Positions 35,904 to 47,941 are shown, counted from the first letter of the stretch. The stretch: DNA of 64,000 bases from Caulobacteraceae bacterium UBA3198 (GCA_002363865.1 DEWY01000003.1:61359-125358), one strand, 5' to 3'. Notes: generated by a model from the sequence alone, not told the origin. Numbers and translations are program-made.

Positions 35904-36074
35904 CTATTGCATGTAGGTCGGGCTGCCGCCGGCCGTGAGCAGGCCAAACAGCATGGCCCCCCCGAGCAGAACGATCAGGGCGACGACCATCAGGTCGGTG
36001 GCCCCTTCGAACCTTTGCAGCAGGTGACGGCGCCGAGGCGGATGGGCGGCTTCGTGGCCTTCATCCATATGCAT
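35904..36074 (-). CDS. Small single-span membrane protein
   Basis: A 56-aa protein starting at the ATG at 36074 with AGGGAG 6 nt upstream. A His/Arg-rich N-terminus (HMDEGHEAAHPPRRRH) precedes one membrane helix (MVVALIVLLGGAMLFGLL) and a short Gly/Ser tail. The basic segment before the helix predicts an N-in orientation. I do not recognise a family. The 279-nt gap upstream contains several inverted repeats that may regulate it. Confidence 0.6.
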   Translation of the reverse strand: MHMDEGHEAAHPPRRRHLLQRFEGATDLMVVALIVLLGGAMLFGLLTAGGSPTYMQ

Positions 36075-36224
36075 GGCGAGCTCCCTATACAGTCTTCTGG
36101 TTGCGGGCCGTGGCTTGAACGCCAGGGCTCGATGCCGGACTGCGACAGGCGTCACGGGAGACGCTGCATTGCGGGCGACCGCATAGTCTGAACTGGGCCG
36201 CCCGTAAGCGCCCGTGCCTGTCTA

Positions 36225-36257
36225 AGTCAGGCGACGAACCAAAGCCTGCGCCTGACT
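36225..36257. other. Inverted repeat with 9-bp arms
   Basis: AGTCAGGCG (36225-36233) and CGCCTGACT (36249-36257) are perfect complements around 15 nt, in the gap between carB and the small membrane protein. It could be a protein-binding site or a hairpin. Confidence 0.5.
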
Positions 36258-36287
36258 CGGAGCCGCGTCAACTTTAACCGAACACTG

Positions 36288-36309
36288 TTTTTGCCAATTG
36301 AGGCAAAAA
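36288..36309. promoter_or_regulatory. Palindrome A: TTTTTGCC-N6-GGCAAAAA
   Basis: Perfect 8-bp arms around AATTGA. The same arms recur 29 bp to the right with a different centre, which points to a pair of protein-binding sites. T-runs lie on the inner side of the stem on both strands, so it is not a normal terminator. Confidence 0.6.
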
Positions 36310-36316
36310 GAGGTGA

Positions 36317-36338
36317 TTTTTGCCGTTCATGGCAAAAA
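36317..36338. promoter_or_regulatory. Palindrome B: TTTTTGCC-N6-GGCAAAAA
   Basis: Identical arms to palindrome A, around GTTCAT. It begins 15 nt beyond the carB stop codon. Conserved arms with a free centre suit a dimeric regulator. Confidence 0.6.
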
Positions 36339-36353
36339 GGGGCGCGGGCCCCC

Positions 36354-39650
<3,297 letters not shown>

Positions 39651-39818
39651 GTTTTTTCCGCGCGCAAGGACGGCCGCGCACATCAGCGCGCCCGACACCG
39701 GTCAGAATGCAGGTTAAGTCGCCCGTTTAGAGAGGGAGTCGGGACCGTGCAAGCGCCGCCTTCACCGCAGGGGTTAACAGGCCTCGCTTGCTCTATGCGA
39801 CGGTGCCCAAAACCAAAG

Positions 39819-39844
39819 AAGGCCGGCGCTCGCGCGCCAGCCTT
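39819..39844 (-). terminator. Terminator of the cold-shock gene
   Basis: An 11-bp stem (AAGGCCGGCGC at 39819-39829 with GCGCCAGCCTT at 39834-39844, one wobble) and a 4-nt loop. On the minus strand it is followed by CTTTGGTTTTGG, a broken T-run. It lies 38 nt after the csp stop. Confidence 0.7.
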
Positions 39845-39882
39845 CCGGAAGGTTCTTGCATTAGGCCGTCGGGCCTGCGGGA

Positions 39883-40089
39883 TCAGACCTGCAGGTTGGA
39901 AGCCGCCATCTTGCCGCTGCGGCGGTCACGTTCCAACTCGAAGGTGATCTTGTCGCCTTCATTGAGCGTGCGCAGGCCGGCGCGCTCAACGGCGGAAATG
40001 TGAACGAAAACGTCGGGACCGCCTTCATCGGGGGTGATGAAGCCGAAGCCCTTTTGGCCGTTGAACCACTTTACGGTGCCGGTAGACAT
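39883..40089 (-). CDS. Cold-shock protein, CspA family
   Basis: A 68-aa single cold-shock domain. RNP1 is KGFGFITP and RNP2 is VFVHIS, preceded by [10 protein letters not shown]. These small OB-fold proteins bind single-stranded RNA and DNA and act as RNA chaperones. The upstream region up to the divergent cupin gene is 327 nt, compatible with the long 5' leader of cold-shock genes. Whether this copy is cold-induced cannot be told. Confidence 0.95.
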   Translation of the reverse strand: MSTGTVKWFNGQKGFGFITPDEGGPDVFVHISAVERAGLRTLNEGDKITFELERDRRSGKMAASNLQV

Positions 40090-40416
40090 GGAGAGTATCA
40101 GTCCTTGGAGAGATCAGCCGCCCGCAAACCGTTCATTGTGCGGGGGATCAAGATCGGCAGGGCTGCGGCAGAACGTGTCCGGGCCGGGAATAGGCTGGAA
40201 AAAGTCGACCGTGCCCTAACGAGATTGACTTTCAAAATTTGGCCGACTTTCGGCCGAACCGCAAGTTGAATCACCGTGTTTTGCGGCCGGGAAAAGCGTC
40301 CCGATCTGACCCGTCGGGCGCGCCGGCGATTCCCCTGCAACGCGACCACCCCCTCGCCAGTTAGGCATGGCTGGGCTGGCCCGCTGCGTGCTACGGGGTC
40401 ATGCGGGAGGACCACT
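40090..40416. other. Gene-free region between csp and the cupin gene
   Basis: 327 nt with no convincing gene. It must hold the csp leader and promoter and the promoter of the rightward cupin gene. It contains an AT-richer stretch near 40217-40245 and a small palindrome-like GGCCGACTTTCGGCC at 40240-40254. I see no riboswitch or terminator that I can name. Confidence 0.5.
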
Positions 40417-40818
40417 ATGAGAAAATTAACCCTTATCGGCCTGATCGCGGCGACCTTGCCGGGCCTGGCCTTCGCCGCCCCCAGTCCGCCGCCGGCCATG
40501 GAGGCCGTCCACACCTCGCCGCTCAGTCTCGCCCTGCCGCAGGATGACGAGCCCAAGGGGGACAAGGTCCGCATGACCGTGGTCCAGGCCACCCTGGCGC
40601 CCGGCGAGAGCCTGCCCGACAATACGCGCACGGCTCTGCGCTACATCTATGTGAAGTCCGGCCGTCTGCAGGTCTCCAACCTGGTCACCGGCGATCGCCA
40701 GGATGTGGAAGCCGGAGAGTTCGCCGTGGAGTCGGCTGGCCAGTGGCACACCGGGAAGGCCATGGGCGCTGAACCTGCCGAGGTTCTCCTGATCGAACAG
40801 GCCCCCGCCGACCTCTGA
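40417..40818 (+). CDS. Exported cupin-domain protein
   Basis: A 133-aa protein with a signal peptide ending near AFAAP. The remainder is a small beta-barrel cupin: TLAPGESLPDNTRTALRYIYVKSG is motif 1-like, written here across APGESLPDN and YIYVKSGRL, and EAGEFAVESAGQWH is motif 2-like. Only a few of the usual metal ligands are present, so catalysis is uncertain. GGGAGG lies before the ATG at 40417. It is 123 nt upstream of the ECF sigma gene in the same direction. Confidence 0.68.
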   Translation: MRKLTLIGLIAATLPGLAFAAPSPPPAMEAVHTSPLSLALPQDDEPKGDKVRMTVVQATLAPGESLPDNTRTALRYIYVKSGRLQVSNLVTGDRQDVEAGEFAVESAGQWHTGKAMGAEPAEVLLIEQAPADL

Positions 40819-40941
40819 GGCTCCGCAGGTCGGGTTCCGCGGGGCTCAGATCAAGGGCGTCGATAGAGCCTTGCCCAAGCTGGGCAGCCCCGGCAGTTTG
40901 GCGACTGGCAGATTCCGCTGCCGTCATTCCGAAGAGACGCC

Positions 40942-41493
40942 GTGCCTGCTGTCACCGCCGACGACCTCTCCGCCTTGATGTCCAGGGTCGCCGCCGGCGA
41001 CCGCGAGGCCCTGCGACAACTTTACCAGGCCACCTCCTCGAAGCTATTTGGCGTCTGCCTGCGTATCCTCTCCGACAAGGATGAGAGTGAGGACGTGTTG
41101 CAGGAGGTCTATGTCACCATTTGGCGCCGCGCCGACCGGTTCGACGCCGGCCGGGCGAGCGTGATGACGTGGATCTCCACCATCGCCCGCAACCGGGCCA
41201 TAGACCGTCTGCGCGCCCGCGGGCCGCTGGCCCGCGCCGAACAGATCGACGAGATGGAGATCGCCGACGGCGCGCCGAGCGCGACAGCTCTGCTGGAGTC
41301 CGCCGATCAGGTGGGCGCCCTGCAGCGTTGTCTGGCCGAGCTCGACGATCGCACGGAACAGGCGATCCGCACCGCCTTCTTCGAGGGCGTCACCTATGAG
41401 GCCTTGGCCCAGCGGCTGGATACGCCGCTCGGGACGGTCAAGAGCTGGATTCGGCGGGGGCTGATGAAGCTGAAAGGGTGCCTGGAGCCATGA
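40942..41493 (+). CDS. ECF sigma factor (RpoE/SigK-like)
   Basis: A 183-aa sigma-70 family factor with region 2 (LFGVCLRILSDKDESEDVLQ, WRRADRFDAGRASVMTWIS) and region 4 (AIRTAFFEGVTYEALAQRLD, GTVKSWIRRGLMKLKGCL). No region 3 is present, as expected for an ECF. The start is GTG at 40942. The stop overlaps the next gene as ATGA, and that gene encodes an anti-sigma factor with an RskA domain, so the pair is a regulated transcription switch at the membrane. Confidence 0.92.
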   Translation: MPAVTADDLSALMSRVAAGDREALRQLYQATSSKLFGVCLRILSDKDESEDVLQEVYVTIWRRADRFDAGRASVMTWISTIARNRAIDRLRARGPLARAEQIDEMEIADGAPSATALLESADQVGALQRCLAELDDRTEQAIRTAFFEGVTYEALAQRLDTPLGTVKSWIRRGLMKLKGCLEP

Positions 41494-42218
41494 GCGACAC
41501 GGGTCCTGAAATGAACGAACCGGAAGCCCTGGCCGCGGAACACGCCCTGGGCGTGCTGAGCGCGCCCGAGCGGGCGGCGGCCGAGCGGCGCATGGCGGCC
41601 GAGCCGGCCTTCGCCCAGGCGGTCGACGTCTGGCGGCGGCGCCTTGCACCCCTGGTGATGGAGATTGCGCCGGTCGCCCCGTCCGACGAGGTCTGGCCGC
41701 GGATCGAGCGCGCCCTGCCGGTGAACGACAACAATCCGCAGTTGGCCCGCAGGCTGGCCTTCTGGCGCGGCGCCACGGTGGGGGCCATGGGCCTGGCCGC
41801 CGCCAGCCTGATGGTCGCGGTCTATCTGGGCAATCGTCCGCCGGTGGTGATCCCGGCCGAGACCCCGGCGGCCATGCCGATGCTGAACGCCAGCCTCAAC
41901 ACCGAAGGCGGGCAACCCCTGTTCGTGGCCTCCTATGATCCGGTGCGTCAGGCGCTGATCATCACCTCCCTGGTGCCGCCTGGGACCGATCCCCTGCATG
42001 TGCACCAGGTGTGGCTGATCCCGCCGGAGGACGGCGTGCCGCGGTCGCTCGGCATGGTGGAGCCCGGCACGGCCAAGGCCGTGCCCCTGGACGCCTCGAT
42101 TTCAGACCTGGCCCACGCGGGCACGGAGATCGCCGTCTCGGTGGAGCCGCCGGGCGGGTCGCCGCAGGCGGGTCCCAGCGGGCCGGTGGCGGCCGTCGGG
42201 GCGCTGGGCGAAATCTAG
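41490..42218 (+). CDS. Anti-sigma factor, RskA-like
   Basis: A 242-aa single-span membrane protein. The N-terminal cytoplasmic part has EALAAEHALGVLSAPERAAAE, the zinc-less anti-sigma fold that binds the sigma factor. One membrane helix follows around residues 86-106. The periplasmic C-terminal part is an anti-sigma-K RskA domain, seen as LHVHQVWLIPPEDGVPRSLG and GTEIAVSVEPPGGSP. It should hold the upstream ECF sigma at the membrane until an envelope signal releases it. Overlap with the sigma gene is four bases. Confidence 0.88.
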   Translation: MSDTGPEMNEPEALAAEHALGVLSAPERAAAERRMAAEPAFAQAVDVWRRRLAPLVMEIAPVAPSDEVWPRIERALPVNDNNPQLARRLAFWRGATVGAMGLAAASLMVAVYLGNRPPVVIPAETPAAMPMLNASLNTEGGQPLFVASYDPVRQALIITSLVPPGTDPLHVHQVWLIPPEDGVPRSLGMVEPGTAKAVPLDASISDLAHAGTEIAVSVEPPGGSPQAGPSGPVAAVGALGEI

Positions 42219-42261
42219 ATCAGGCCGGGGCTTTCCCCTGCTGAACGGCCCTTTGCGCCCC

Positions 42262-43431
42262 TCAGCGCGCGGCGTCCATCATCTTGGCGAAGCGGTCGAA
42301 CAGGTAGAGCGAGTCCGTCGGGCCGGGCGAGGCCTCTGGATGGTGCTGCACGGAGAACACCGACCGATCCTTCAGGGCGATGCCGGCGTTGGTGCCGTCG
42401 AACAGGGAGACGTGGGTCTCCGTCACCGGCGCGGGCAGGCTGTCGCGATCAACGGTGAAGCCGTGGTTCATCGACACGATCTCCACCTTGCCGGTGGTCA
42501 GGTCCTTGACCGGGTGATTGGCCCCATGGTGGCCCTGGTCCATCTTCACCGTCCTGGCGCCCAGCGCCAGGGACAGCATCTGGTGGCCCAGACAGATGCC
42601 GAACACCGGCACGCCGCTGTCGACCAGCTTGCGGATTTCCGGCACCGCATAGGCGCCGGTGGCCGAGGGGTCGCCGGGGCCGTTGGACAGCAGGATGCCC
42701 TGCGGCTTACGGGCCAGAACGTCTTCGGCCGAGGTGGAGGCGGGCACCACGGTGGCCCGGGCGCCGACGCTGGTCAGGGCGCGCAGGATGTTGCGCTTGA
42801 TCCCGTAGTCCATGACCACGACCTCGAACTTCGCCTCCGGCGCCGGCTGGGCGTAGCCCTCGGGCCAGTTCCACAGGCCCTCGCCATAGACGAAGGGCTG
42901 CAGGCATGAGGCGTCCTTGGCCAGGTCCAGGCCCACCAGGCCGTTCCACTGGCGGGCCTTGGCCACCAGGGCCTCCAGGTCGAAGCGGCCCTGGGGATCA
43001 TGGGCGATCACCGCGTGGGGCATGCCGCGCTCGCGGATGCGGCGGGTGAGCGCCCGGGTGTCGACGCCAGCCAGGCCAACGACGCCGCGGCGGGCCATCC
43101 AGCCGGCCAGGTCGGAGTCAGCGCGCCAGTTGGCCGGGGCGGTGGGCACGTCGCGGAAGATGGCGCCCCTCGCCGAAGTCTCGGCCGCGCCGGACATCTG
43201 CTCGACGTCCTGCACATTGGTCCCGACATTGCCCATGTGCGGGAAGGTGAAGGCGACGATCTGGGCCATGTAGGAGGGATCGGTGAGGATCTCCTGATAG
43301 CCGGTCATGGCGGTGTTGAAGCAGACCTCGCCGACGGCGTCGCCCACGGCGCCGACGCCGATCCCCTGCAGGATGGTCCCGTCCGCCAGGGCCAGCACGC
43401 CGGTCGCGCCGGAGAGAAGTTGGCTCGTCAT
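42262..43431 (-). CDS. carA: Carbamoyl-phosphate synthase small subunit
   Basis: A 389-aa glutamine amidotransferase subunit. The N-terminal CarA domain contains [18 protein letters not shown] and [10 protein letters not shown]. The C-terminal class I GATase has [16 protein letters not shown], the nucleophile Cys in [10 protein letters not shown], and [11 protein letters not shown] with the catalytic His and Glu. It releases ammonia from glutamine and passes it to CarB. It is not adjacent to carB. It diverges from a DUF1330 gene over 180 nt. Confidence 0.97.
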   Translation of the reverse strand: MTSQLLSGATGVLALADGTILQGIGVGAVGDAVGEVCFNTAMTGYQEILTDPSYMAQIVAFTFPHMGNVGTNVQDVEQMSGAAETSARGAIFRDVPTAPANWRADSDLAGWMARRGVVGLAGVDTRALTRRIRERGMPHAVIAHDPQGRFDLEALVAKARQWNGLVGLDLAKDASCLQPFVYGEGLWNWPEGYAQPAPEAKFEVVVMDYGIKRNILRALTSVGARATVVPASTSAEDVLARKPQGILLSNGPGDPSATGAYAVPEIRKLVDSGVPVFGICLGHQMLSLALGARTVKMDQGHHGANHPVKDLTTGKVEIVSMNHGFTVDRDSLPAPVTETHVSLFDGTNAGIALKDRSVFSVQHHPEASPGPTDSLYLFDRFAKMMDAAR

Positions 43432-43611
43432 GGGGGACTCCTATTAGGGGCGGGCTATGGTCGCAAAAAGGCGGGCCAGGGTGAACCCCGCCCGCCGTGC
43501 AAACGGCGGCGTAGGTACTGAGTCCCGCCGCCGGGGTCAATGCAGGGTGACCCCGCCGGCCCGTGAGACTAGGCTTTCCACCCATAAGCCGACCAATAGC
43601 AAGGGGGATGC

Positions 43612-44052
43612 ATGTCAGAGCCTGGCCATATCGATCCGGACCGCGAGGCCTGGGCCATGTTCAAGGGTCTGCCCCGGGACCAGCCGATCCATATGCTGAA
43701 CCTGATCCGGCTGCGGCCGCTGGCGGACTATCCGGCCGATCATCCCGATCACGGCAAGGGCCTGACCGGGCGCGAAGCCTACCAGGCCTATGGCCGCACG
43801 ACGGCCCACATCTTCAAGCGACTGGGGGGCGCGCAGGTCTGGGCAGGCGCGCCGCAGGTGACCCTGACCGGGCCGCAGAGCGAGGCCTGGGACATCGCCT
43901 TCATCGCGGCCTATCCGAACGCCGAGGCCTTCATCTCCATGGTGCGAGACCCGGAATACCAGACCCTGGTCGCCCACCGCACGGCCGCGGTGGCAGATTC
44001 CCGGCTGATCCGCATGACGCCGGCCGAACCCGGCGAAGGATTCGGGGAGTAG
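43612..44052 (+). CDS. DUF1330-like protein
   Basis: A 146-aa protein with a ferredoxin-like dimeric alpha/beta barrel pattern: PIHMLNLIRLRPLADY, AYQAYGRTTAHIFKRLGG, WDIAFIAAYPNAEAFISMV and DPEYQTLVAHRTAAVADSRL. The latter phrases (YPNAEAF and DPEYQ...HR) are hallmarks of DUF1330. The family has no firm function. Its stop is 4 nt from the convergent histidine-kinase-like gene. Confidence 0.75.
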   Translation: MSEPGHIDPDREAWAMFKGLPRDQPIHMLNLIRLRPLADYPADHPDHGKGLTGREAYQAYGRTTAHIFKRLGGAQVWAGAPQVTLTGPQSEAWDIAFIAAYPNAEAFISMVRDPEYQTLVAHRTAAVADSRLIRMTPAEPGEGFGE

Positions 44053-44055
44053 GGT

Positions 44056-45183
44056 CTAGCCCTCCAGAACCTCCGATATGGCGCCGAACAGGGTTTCGGC
44101 GCGGATGGGTTTGGCGATGTGGCGGTCGGCGCCGGCCGCGGCGCTGGCCTCCCGGTCCTCGGGCCCGGCGTTGGCTGAGACGACGATGATCGGCAGGCGC
44201 TGGCCCGGCGGCTCGGCGGCCCGGATCGCCTTGATCGCCTCAAATCCGTCCATCACCGGCATGCGCAGGTCCATGAGCACCAGGTCGAAGGCGCCGCCCT
44301 CCAGGGCCGCGACCGCCTCGGCGCCGTTCTCCACGCTGACCACCTCGATCTCCGCGGCGTCGAGCATCAGCTCCACCACCCTGCGGTTGGTGGGATTGTC
44401 GTCCGCCAGCAGAACCCGCAGGCCGCCGTCCGGACTGATCGCGGCGGCCGTCGCCTGGGGGGCGGGGGCGGGGCCAAGCTCATACTGCAGCAGGCCGGCC
44501 ACCAGGCTTTCCAATCGAGCGCCCGAGGCCGACAGCTCGGCCAGGATCGCCCGCTGAGCCTCGTCCAGGGGCGTGGCCTCCAGGGCCTGGGCCAGGCCCA
44601 TGACCCCGTTCAGGGGGGTGCGCAGCTCGTGGCTCATATCGGCGAGGAACTCGCTCTTGGCCCGGCTGGCGGCGGCCTCCCGCAGGAGGGCGTCGGCCAG
44701 TCTTTCGGCCTGGCGCTTCATCTCGGTGATGTCGACCCGCAGGCCGATGATGCCGCCGTCGGCGGTCCGCCGGTCTTCGACCATCAGCCAGCGGCCGTCG
44801 GAGAGCTGCTGTTCCAGCCGCTCGCCGGTGGGGTTGTCGAGCTTGGCCAGGCGTTCGGCCAGCCAGTCGTCTTCGCGTCCGGCCGCCTCGGGATAGTCGC
44901 CGCGCGCGACCCCGATCCGCAGGGTCTCAGCCAGGGGACGACCGGGGGCGAACAGGTCGGCGGAGCGGTGATAGATTTCAGCGTAGCGCTGGTTCCAGTG
45001 GACATAGTGGCCCTCGGCGTCGAGGAAGACGACGCCCTCGGGAAAGGCGTCGATGGCCGCCTGCAGCCGCGCCGTGGCGTCCGCAGCCTCGCTTTCGCCG
45101 CGGGTCAGCGCCCCGCCGCCGATCCACCGGTCCAACGTCCGGACGATGGCGCGCCCCACCGCGCCGATCCCCGCCCCTGACAT
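44056..45183 (-). CDS. Hybrid sensor protein lacking the kinase ATPase domain
   Basis: A 375-aa cytoplasmic protein. Residues about 40-155 form a PAS domain (FLDAEGHYVHWNQRYAEIY), 165-235 a histidine-kinase dimerisation domain with His185 in MSHELRTPLNGVMG, and 255-372 a receiver domain with phospho-acceptor Asp305 (LVLMDLRMP) and Lys358. No HATPase_c domain (N, G1, F and G2 boxes) lies between them: residues 236-254 are only a Pro/Ala linker. It cannot make phosphate from ATP alone. It may act as a phosphotransfer protein or a phosphate sink for another kinase. Confidence 0.85.
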   Translation of the reverse strand: MSGAGIGAVGRAIVRTLDRWIGGGALTRGESEAADATARLQAAIDAFPEGVVFLDAEGHYVHWNQRYAEIYHRSADLFAPGRPLAETLRIGVARGDYPEAAGREDDWLAERLAKLDNPTGERLEQQLSDGRWLMVEDRRTADGGIIGLRVDITEMKRQAERLADALLREAAASRAKSEFLADMSHELRTPLNGVMGLAQALEATPLDEAQRAILAELSASGARLESLVAGLLQYELGPAPAPQATAAAISPDGGLRVLLADDNPTNRRVVELMLDAAEIEVVSVENGAEAVAALEGGAFDLVLMDLRMPVMDGFEAIKAIRAAEPPGQRLPIIVVSANAGPEDREASAAAGADRHIAKPIRAETLFGAISEVLEG

Positions 45184-45363
45184 ACGCTACTCCTACACCC
45201 TTGAGGTGTGGGAACAGGACGCGACAGGTCTTTCGAAAGTCCTGCCATGACGGCGTTGGGGGCGGTCTTGACGCCGCTGACGGTCCTTTGGGCGCGAATT
45301 TTCTTCCGGCGCCGAAGGCCTGGGCGTTGTTCGCAAATCACCGGATCGGGATTATGAGGCCCC

Positions 45364-46059
45364 ATGACCATCACCACCCTCGGCTTGGACGCCGACGACA
45401 CCCTGTGGCACAACGAGACCATCTTCCGGCTCACCCAGGCACGGCTGTTTGAGCTTCTGGCCGATGTGGCCGATGTCGACACCCTGGGGGCGCGCCTGGC
45501 CGAGGTCGAGCATCGCAACCTGCGGCTCTATGGCTACGGGGTGAAGGGGTTCACCCTGTCGATGATCGAAACCGCCATGGAGCTCACCGGCGGCGAAGCG
45601 CCGCCGCATATTGTCCGCGAGATCCTGGCGGCGGGCCGGGCCATGCTTACCGAGCCGGTGGAGCCTCTGCCTGGGGTGGATGACGCCCTGGCCGTCCTGT
45701 CGGAACGCTACCGCCTGGTCCTGGTGACCAAGGGCGACCTGCTGCATCAGGAGCAGAAGCTGGCGGCCTCTGGCCTCGGCGACCTGTTCGTGGCGGTGGA
45801 GATCGTCAGCGAGAAGGACGCCTCGACCTACAAGCGGGTCTTCGCCCGCCATGGAACGGGCGCGGCCCAGGGCGCCATGGTCGGCAACTCCCTGCGCTCT
45901 GACATTCTGCCGGCGCTGGAGGCCGGCGCCTGGGCCGCCCACATTCCCTATGCAGTGACCTGGGCCCACGAGATGGCCGAGACGCCCACAGGCCATCCGC
46001 GCTTCGCCGAGCTGGCCAGCATCGCCGAGCTGCCGGCCTGGCTCGAAAAGGTGGGCTGA
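45364..46059 (+). CDS. HAD family hydrolase
   Basis: A 231-aa haloacid dehalogenase superfamily protein. Motif I is LGLDADDTLWHNE with the nucleophile Asp, motif II is VTKGD, motif III includes the Lys in SEKDASTYKRVF, and motif IV is MVGNSLRSDILPALEAG. The cap between motifs I and II is helical (C1 type). Probably a phosphatase with a small sugar or nucleotide phosphate substrate. It diverges from the kinase-like gene over 180 nt. Confidence 0.85.
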   Translation: MTITTLGLDADDTLWHNETIFRLTQARLFELLADVADVDTLGARLAEVEHRNLRLYGYGVKGFTLSMIETAMELTGGEAPPHIVREILAAGRAMLTEPVEPLPGVDDALAVLSERYRLVLVTKGDLLHQEQKLAASGLGDLFVAVEIVSEKDASTYKRVFARHGTGAAQGAMVGNSLRSDILPALEAGAWAAHIPYAVTWAHEMAETPTGHPRFAELASIAELPAWLEKVG

Positions 46060-46124
46060 AGCCCCTTCCATGTCACACGGCGCCGGCGCCGGGCGTCTTC
46101 TTCCCATCAAGAGGGAGGCGCGTG

Positions 46125-46514
46125 ATGCGATCATGGGAAAGGGCCGGGGGCGGCCTGCTGGGTTTGGGCCTGGGGGCCAACGGGCTGTTCATGCTGGGGG
46201 CGCCGTTCACCTGGTATGAGGCTGTGCCGGGGGTGGTGAAGACCGGGGCCTTCAACGGCCACTTCGTCCGGGATATCGGCGCAGCCTATCTGGTCTGCGC
46301 CCTGGCCCTGGCCGCCGTCGCCTGGCGGCCACACAGGGCCTGGCCCGCCCTGCTGGCGGCGGCCGGCTTCCTGGTCCTGCATGCGGGCGTCCACCTGTAC
46401 GATACGGTCTGCGGCCGATCCAGCCTCGGCGACCTGGCCCGCGACCTCCCGGGCGTCTTCTTTCCGGCGATGGCGGCGTCCGTCCTAGCCTGGCGTGCAG
46501 CAGGGGAGGCCTGA
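46125..46514 (+). CDS. Four-helix membrane protein of unknown function
   Basis: A 129-aa hydrophobic protein with about four membrane helices (GGLLGLGLGANGLFMLG, DIGAAYLVCALALAAVAW, ALLAAAGFLVLHAGVHLY and a last one near the C-terminus). Conserved-looking loop residues include FNGHFVRDIG and the His of HAGVHLYD. GGAGG lies 7 nt before the ATG at 46125; a GTG one codon earlier is possible. It abuts the AhpD-like gene with no gap (TGAATG), and is the first gene of the ECF41 operon. Confidence 0.7.
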   Translation: MRSWERAGGGLLGLGLGANGLFMLGAPFTWYEAVPGVVKTGAFNGHFVRDIGAAYLVCALALAAVAWRPHRAWPALLAAAGFLVLHAGVHLYDTVCGRSSLGDLARDLPGVFFPAMAASVLAWRAAGEA

Positions 46515-47066
46515 ATGCTGAAGCTCATGCTTTCGCGGCAGCTCGACCGCTTCCAACGGACCTGGTCCTATGATGCGAGCTATCTGCGCCGCCTGCTGGC
46601 GGTCAGTTCCGTCAGCCTTCTGAAGTTCAGCCTGGTCAGCAGCATGGCGCCGAGGGACGCCGCGCCGCCGGCGGCCCTGGCGGCTGCGGAGATTGTCGCC
46701 ACCCTGTCGGAAGACTGTGGACCCTGTGTGCAGTTGGTGGTCGACATGGCCGCCGCCGCCGGGGTCGCGCCGGAGGTGCTGCGCGCGATCCTCAGTGGAG
46801 ATCAGGACGCCATGGGACAGGACGCCGGCATCGCCTGGCGGTACGCACGGGCCACCCTGGCGCGAGACCTGACCCGCGCCGAGCGCCTGCGCGACGAGAT
46901 TCTGAGCCGTTGGGGGGAGCGCGGCCTGGCAGCCATCGCGCTCGCCCTGACGACGGCCAGGCTCTATCCGACCCTGAAGTATGCTCTGGGCCATGGAGGA
47001 ACCTGCGCACGGGTGGTCGTGGATGGCCAGTCGATGGTTCCGGCGCAGAATGAGGGCGTCCCGTGA
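46515..47066 (+). CDS. AhpD-like carboxymuconolactone decarboxylase family protein
   Basis: A 183-aa helical protein. The active-site-like CxxC is EDCGPCVQL (Cys68 and Cys71), in the position of AhpD and carboxymuconolactone decarboxylase (CMD) family members, followed by MAAAAGVAPEVLRAIL. AhpD-type proteins are thiol peroxidase/reductase adaptors. Genes of this family are the known partners of ECF41 sigma factors, and the next gene is exactly such a factor, overlapping by four bases (GTGA). It is likely the regulated output or the signal sensor of the system. Confidence 0.8.
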   Translation: MLKLMLSRQLDRFQRTWSYDASYLRRLLAVSSVSLLKFSLVSSMAPRDAAPPAALAAAEIVATLSEDCGPCVQLVVDMAAAAGVAPEVLRAILSGDQDAMGQDAGIAWRYARATLARDLTRAERLRDEILSRWGERGLAAIALALTTARLYPTLKYALGHGGTCARVVVDGQSMVPAQNEGVP

Positions 47067-47941
47067 TCCCCACGCCTGATCTTGCGGTCTTTGAAGCCCA
47101 GCGGCCTCGGATGCGCCGGCTCGCCTACCGGATGCTGGGGTCCGTCACTGAAGCCGAGGACGTGGTTCAGGACGCCTGGATCCGGTGGAGCCGGTTGGGC
47201 GAACCGGTGGAGGCGCCGGCCGCATGGCTGGTCCGCACCACGAGCCGTCTCTGCCTTGATCGCTTGCGCGCGGCCAAGGTCCGGCGCGAGGCCTATCGCG
47301 GCCCCTGGCTGCCTGAGCCCCTGATCGAGGACCTGACCGAAGACCCGCTGGAGCGGGCGGAGGATGTGTCGGTCGCCTTCCTGCTCGCCCTGGAGCGTCT
47401 GTCGCCATTGGAGCGCGCCGTCTTCCTCCTGCATGAGGTGTTCGACGAGGACTACGCCGCCGTCGCGCAGACGCTCGAGCGCAGCGAGGCCGCGGTGCGC
47501 CAGATCGCCAGCCGTGCGCGGGCGCACCTCCAGGCGGCCAAGCCGCGCTACACGGTCGACCAGCAGGCCGCCACCCGCCTCGCCAACGCCTTCATGGCCG
47601 CCGCGGCCCGGGGCGACATGGCCGGTCTGCGCGCCCTGCTGGCCGAAGACGCGGTGATGGTCACCGACGGCGGGGGCAAGCGCAGCGCGGCCCTGCGTCC
47701 CCTGGTCGGGCCGCAGGACATCGTCGCCATGCTGGAGGGCCTGGCCTGGCGGGGCGCCTGGCCGACGTCCGGCGACCGGCCTCTGCAGTATCGTGCGGTT
47801 CGCATCAACGGCCTGCCAGGCCTGATCGCAAGGCCGGACGACGGGCCCATGACGATCGCCTTTCAGCCGAGCGAGGATGGCCGCCTCTCGGCCATCTACA
47901 TCATCCGCAATCCTGAAAAGCTGGCGCACCTTGACCGCTGA
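47063..47941 (+). CDS. ECF41 sigma factor (SigJ-like) with SnoaL-like C-terminal domain
   Basis: A 292-aa sigma factor, longer than usual ECFs. Regions 2 and 4 lie within residues 1-160 (RMLGSVTEAEDVVQDAWIRW, AVFLLHEVFDEDYAAVAQTL). The linker has the ECF41 signature WLPEPL (82-87). A SnoaL/NTF2-like domain follows, with DGGGK (202-206) and NPEKL (283-287), motifs by which the C-terminus controls activity in place of a classical anti-sigma factor. The start is GTG. Gene order with an AhpD-like partner is the standard ECF41 arrangement. Confidence 0.92.
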   Translation: MIPTPDLAVFEAQRPRMRRLAYRMLGSVTEAEDVVQDAWIRWSRLGEPVEAPAAWLVRTTSRLCLDRLRAAKVRREAYRGPWLPEPLIEDLTEDPLERAEDVSVAFLLALERLSPLERAVFLLHEVFDEDYAAVAQTLERSEAAVRQIASRARAHLQAAKPRYTVDQQAATRLANAFMAAAARGDMAGLRALLAEDAVMVTDGGGKRSAALRPLVGPQDIVAMLEGLAWRGAWPTSGDRPLQYRAVRINGLPGLIARPDDGPMTIAFQPSEDGRLSAIYIIRNPEKLAHLDR

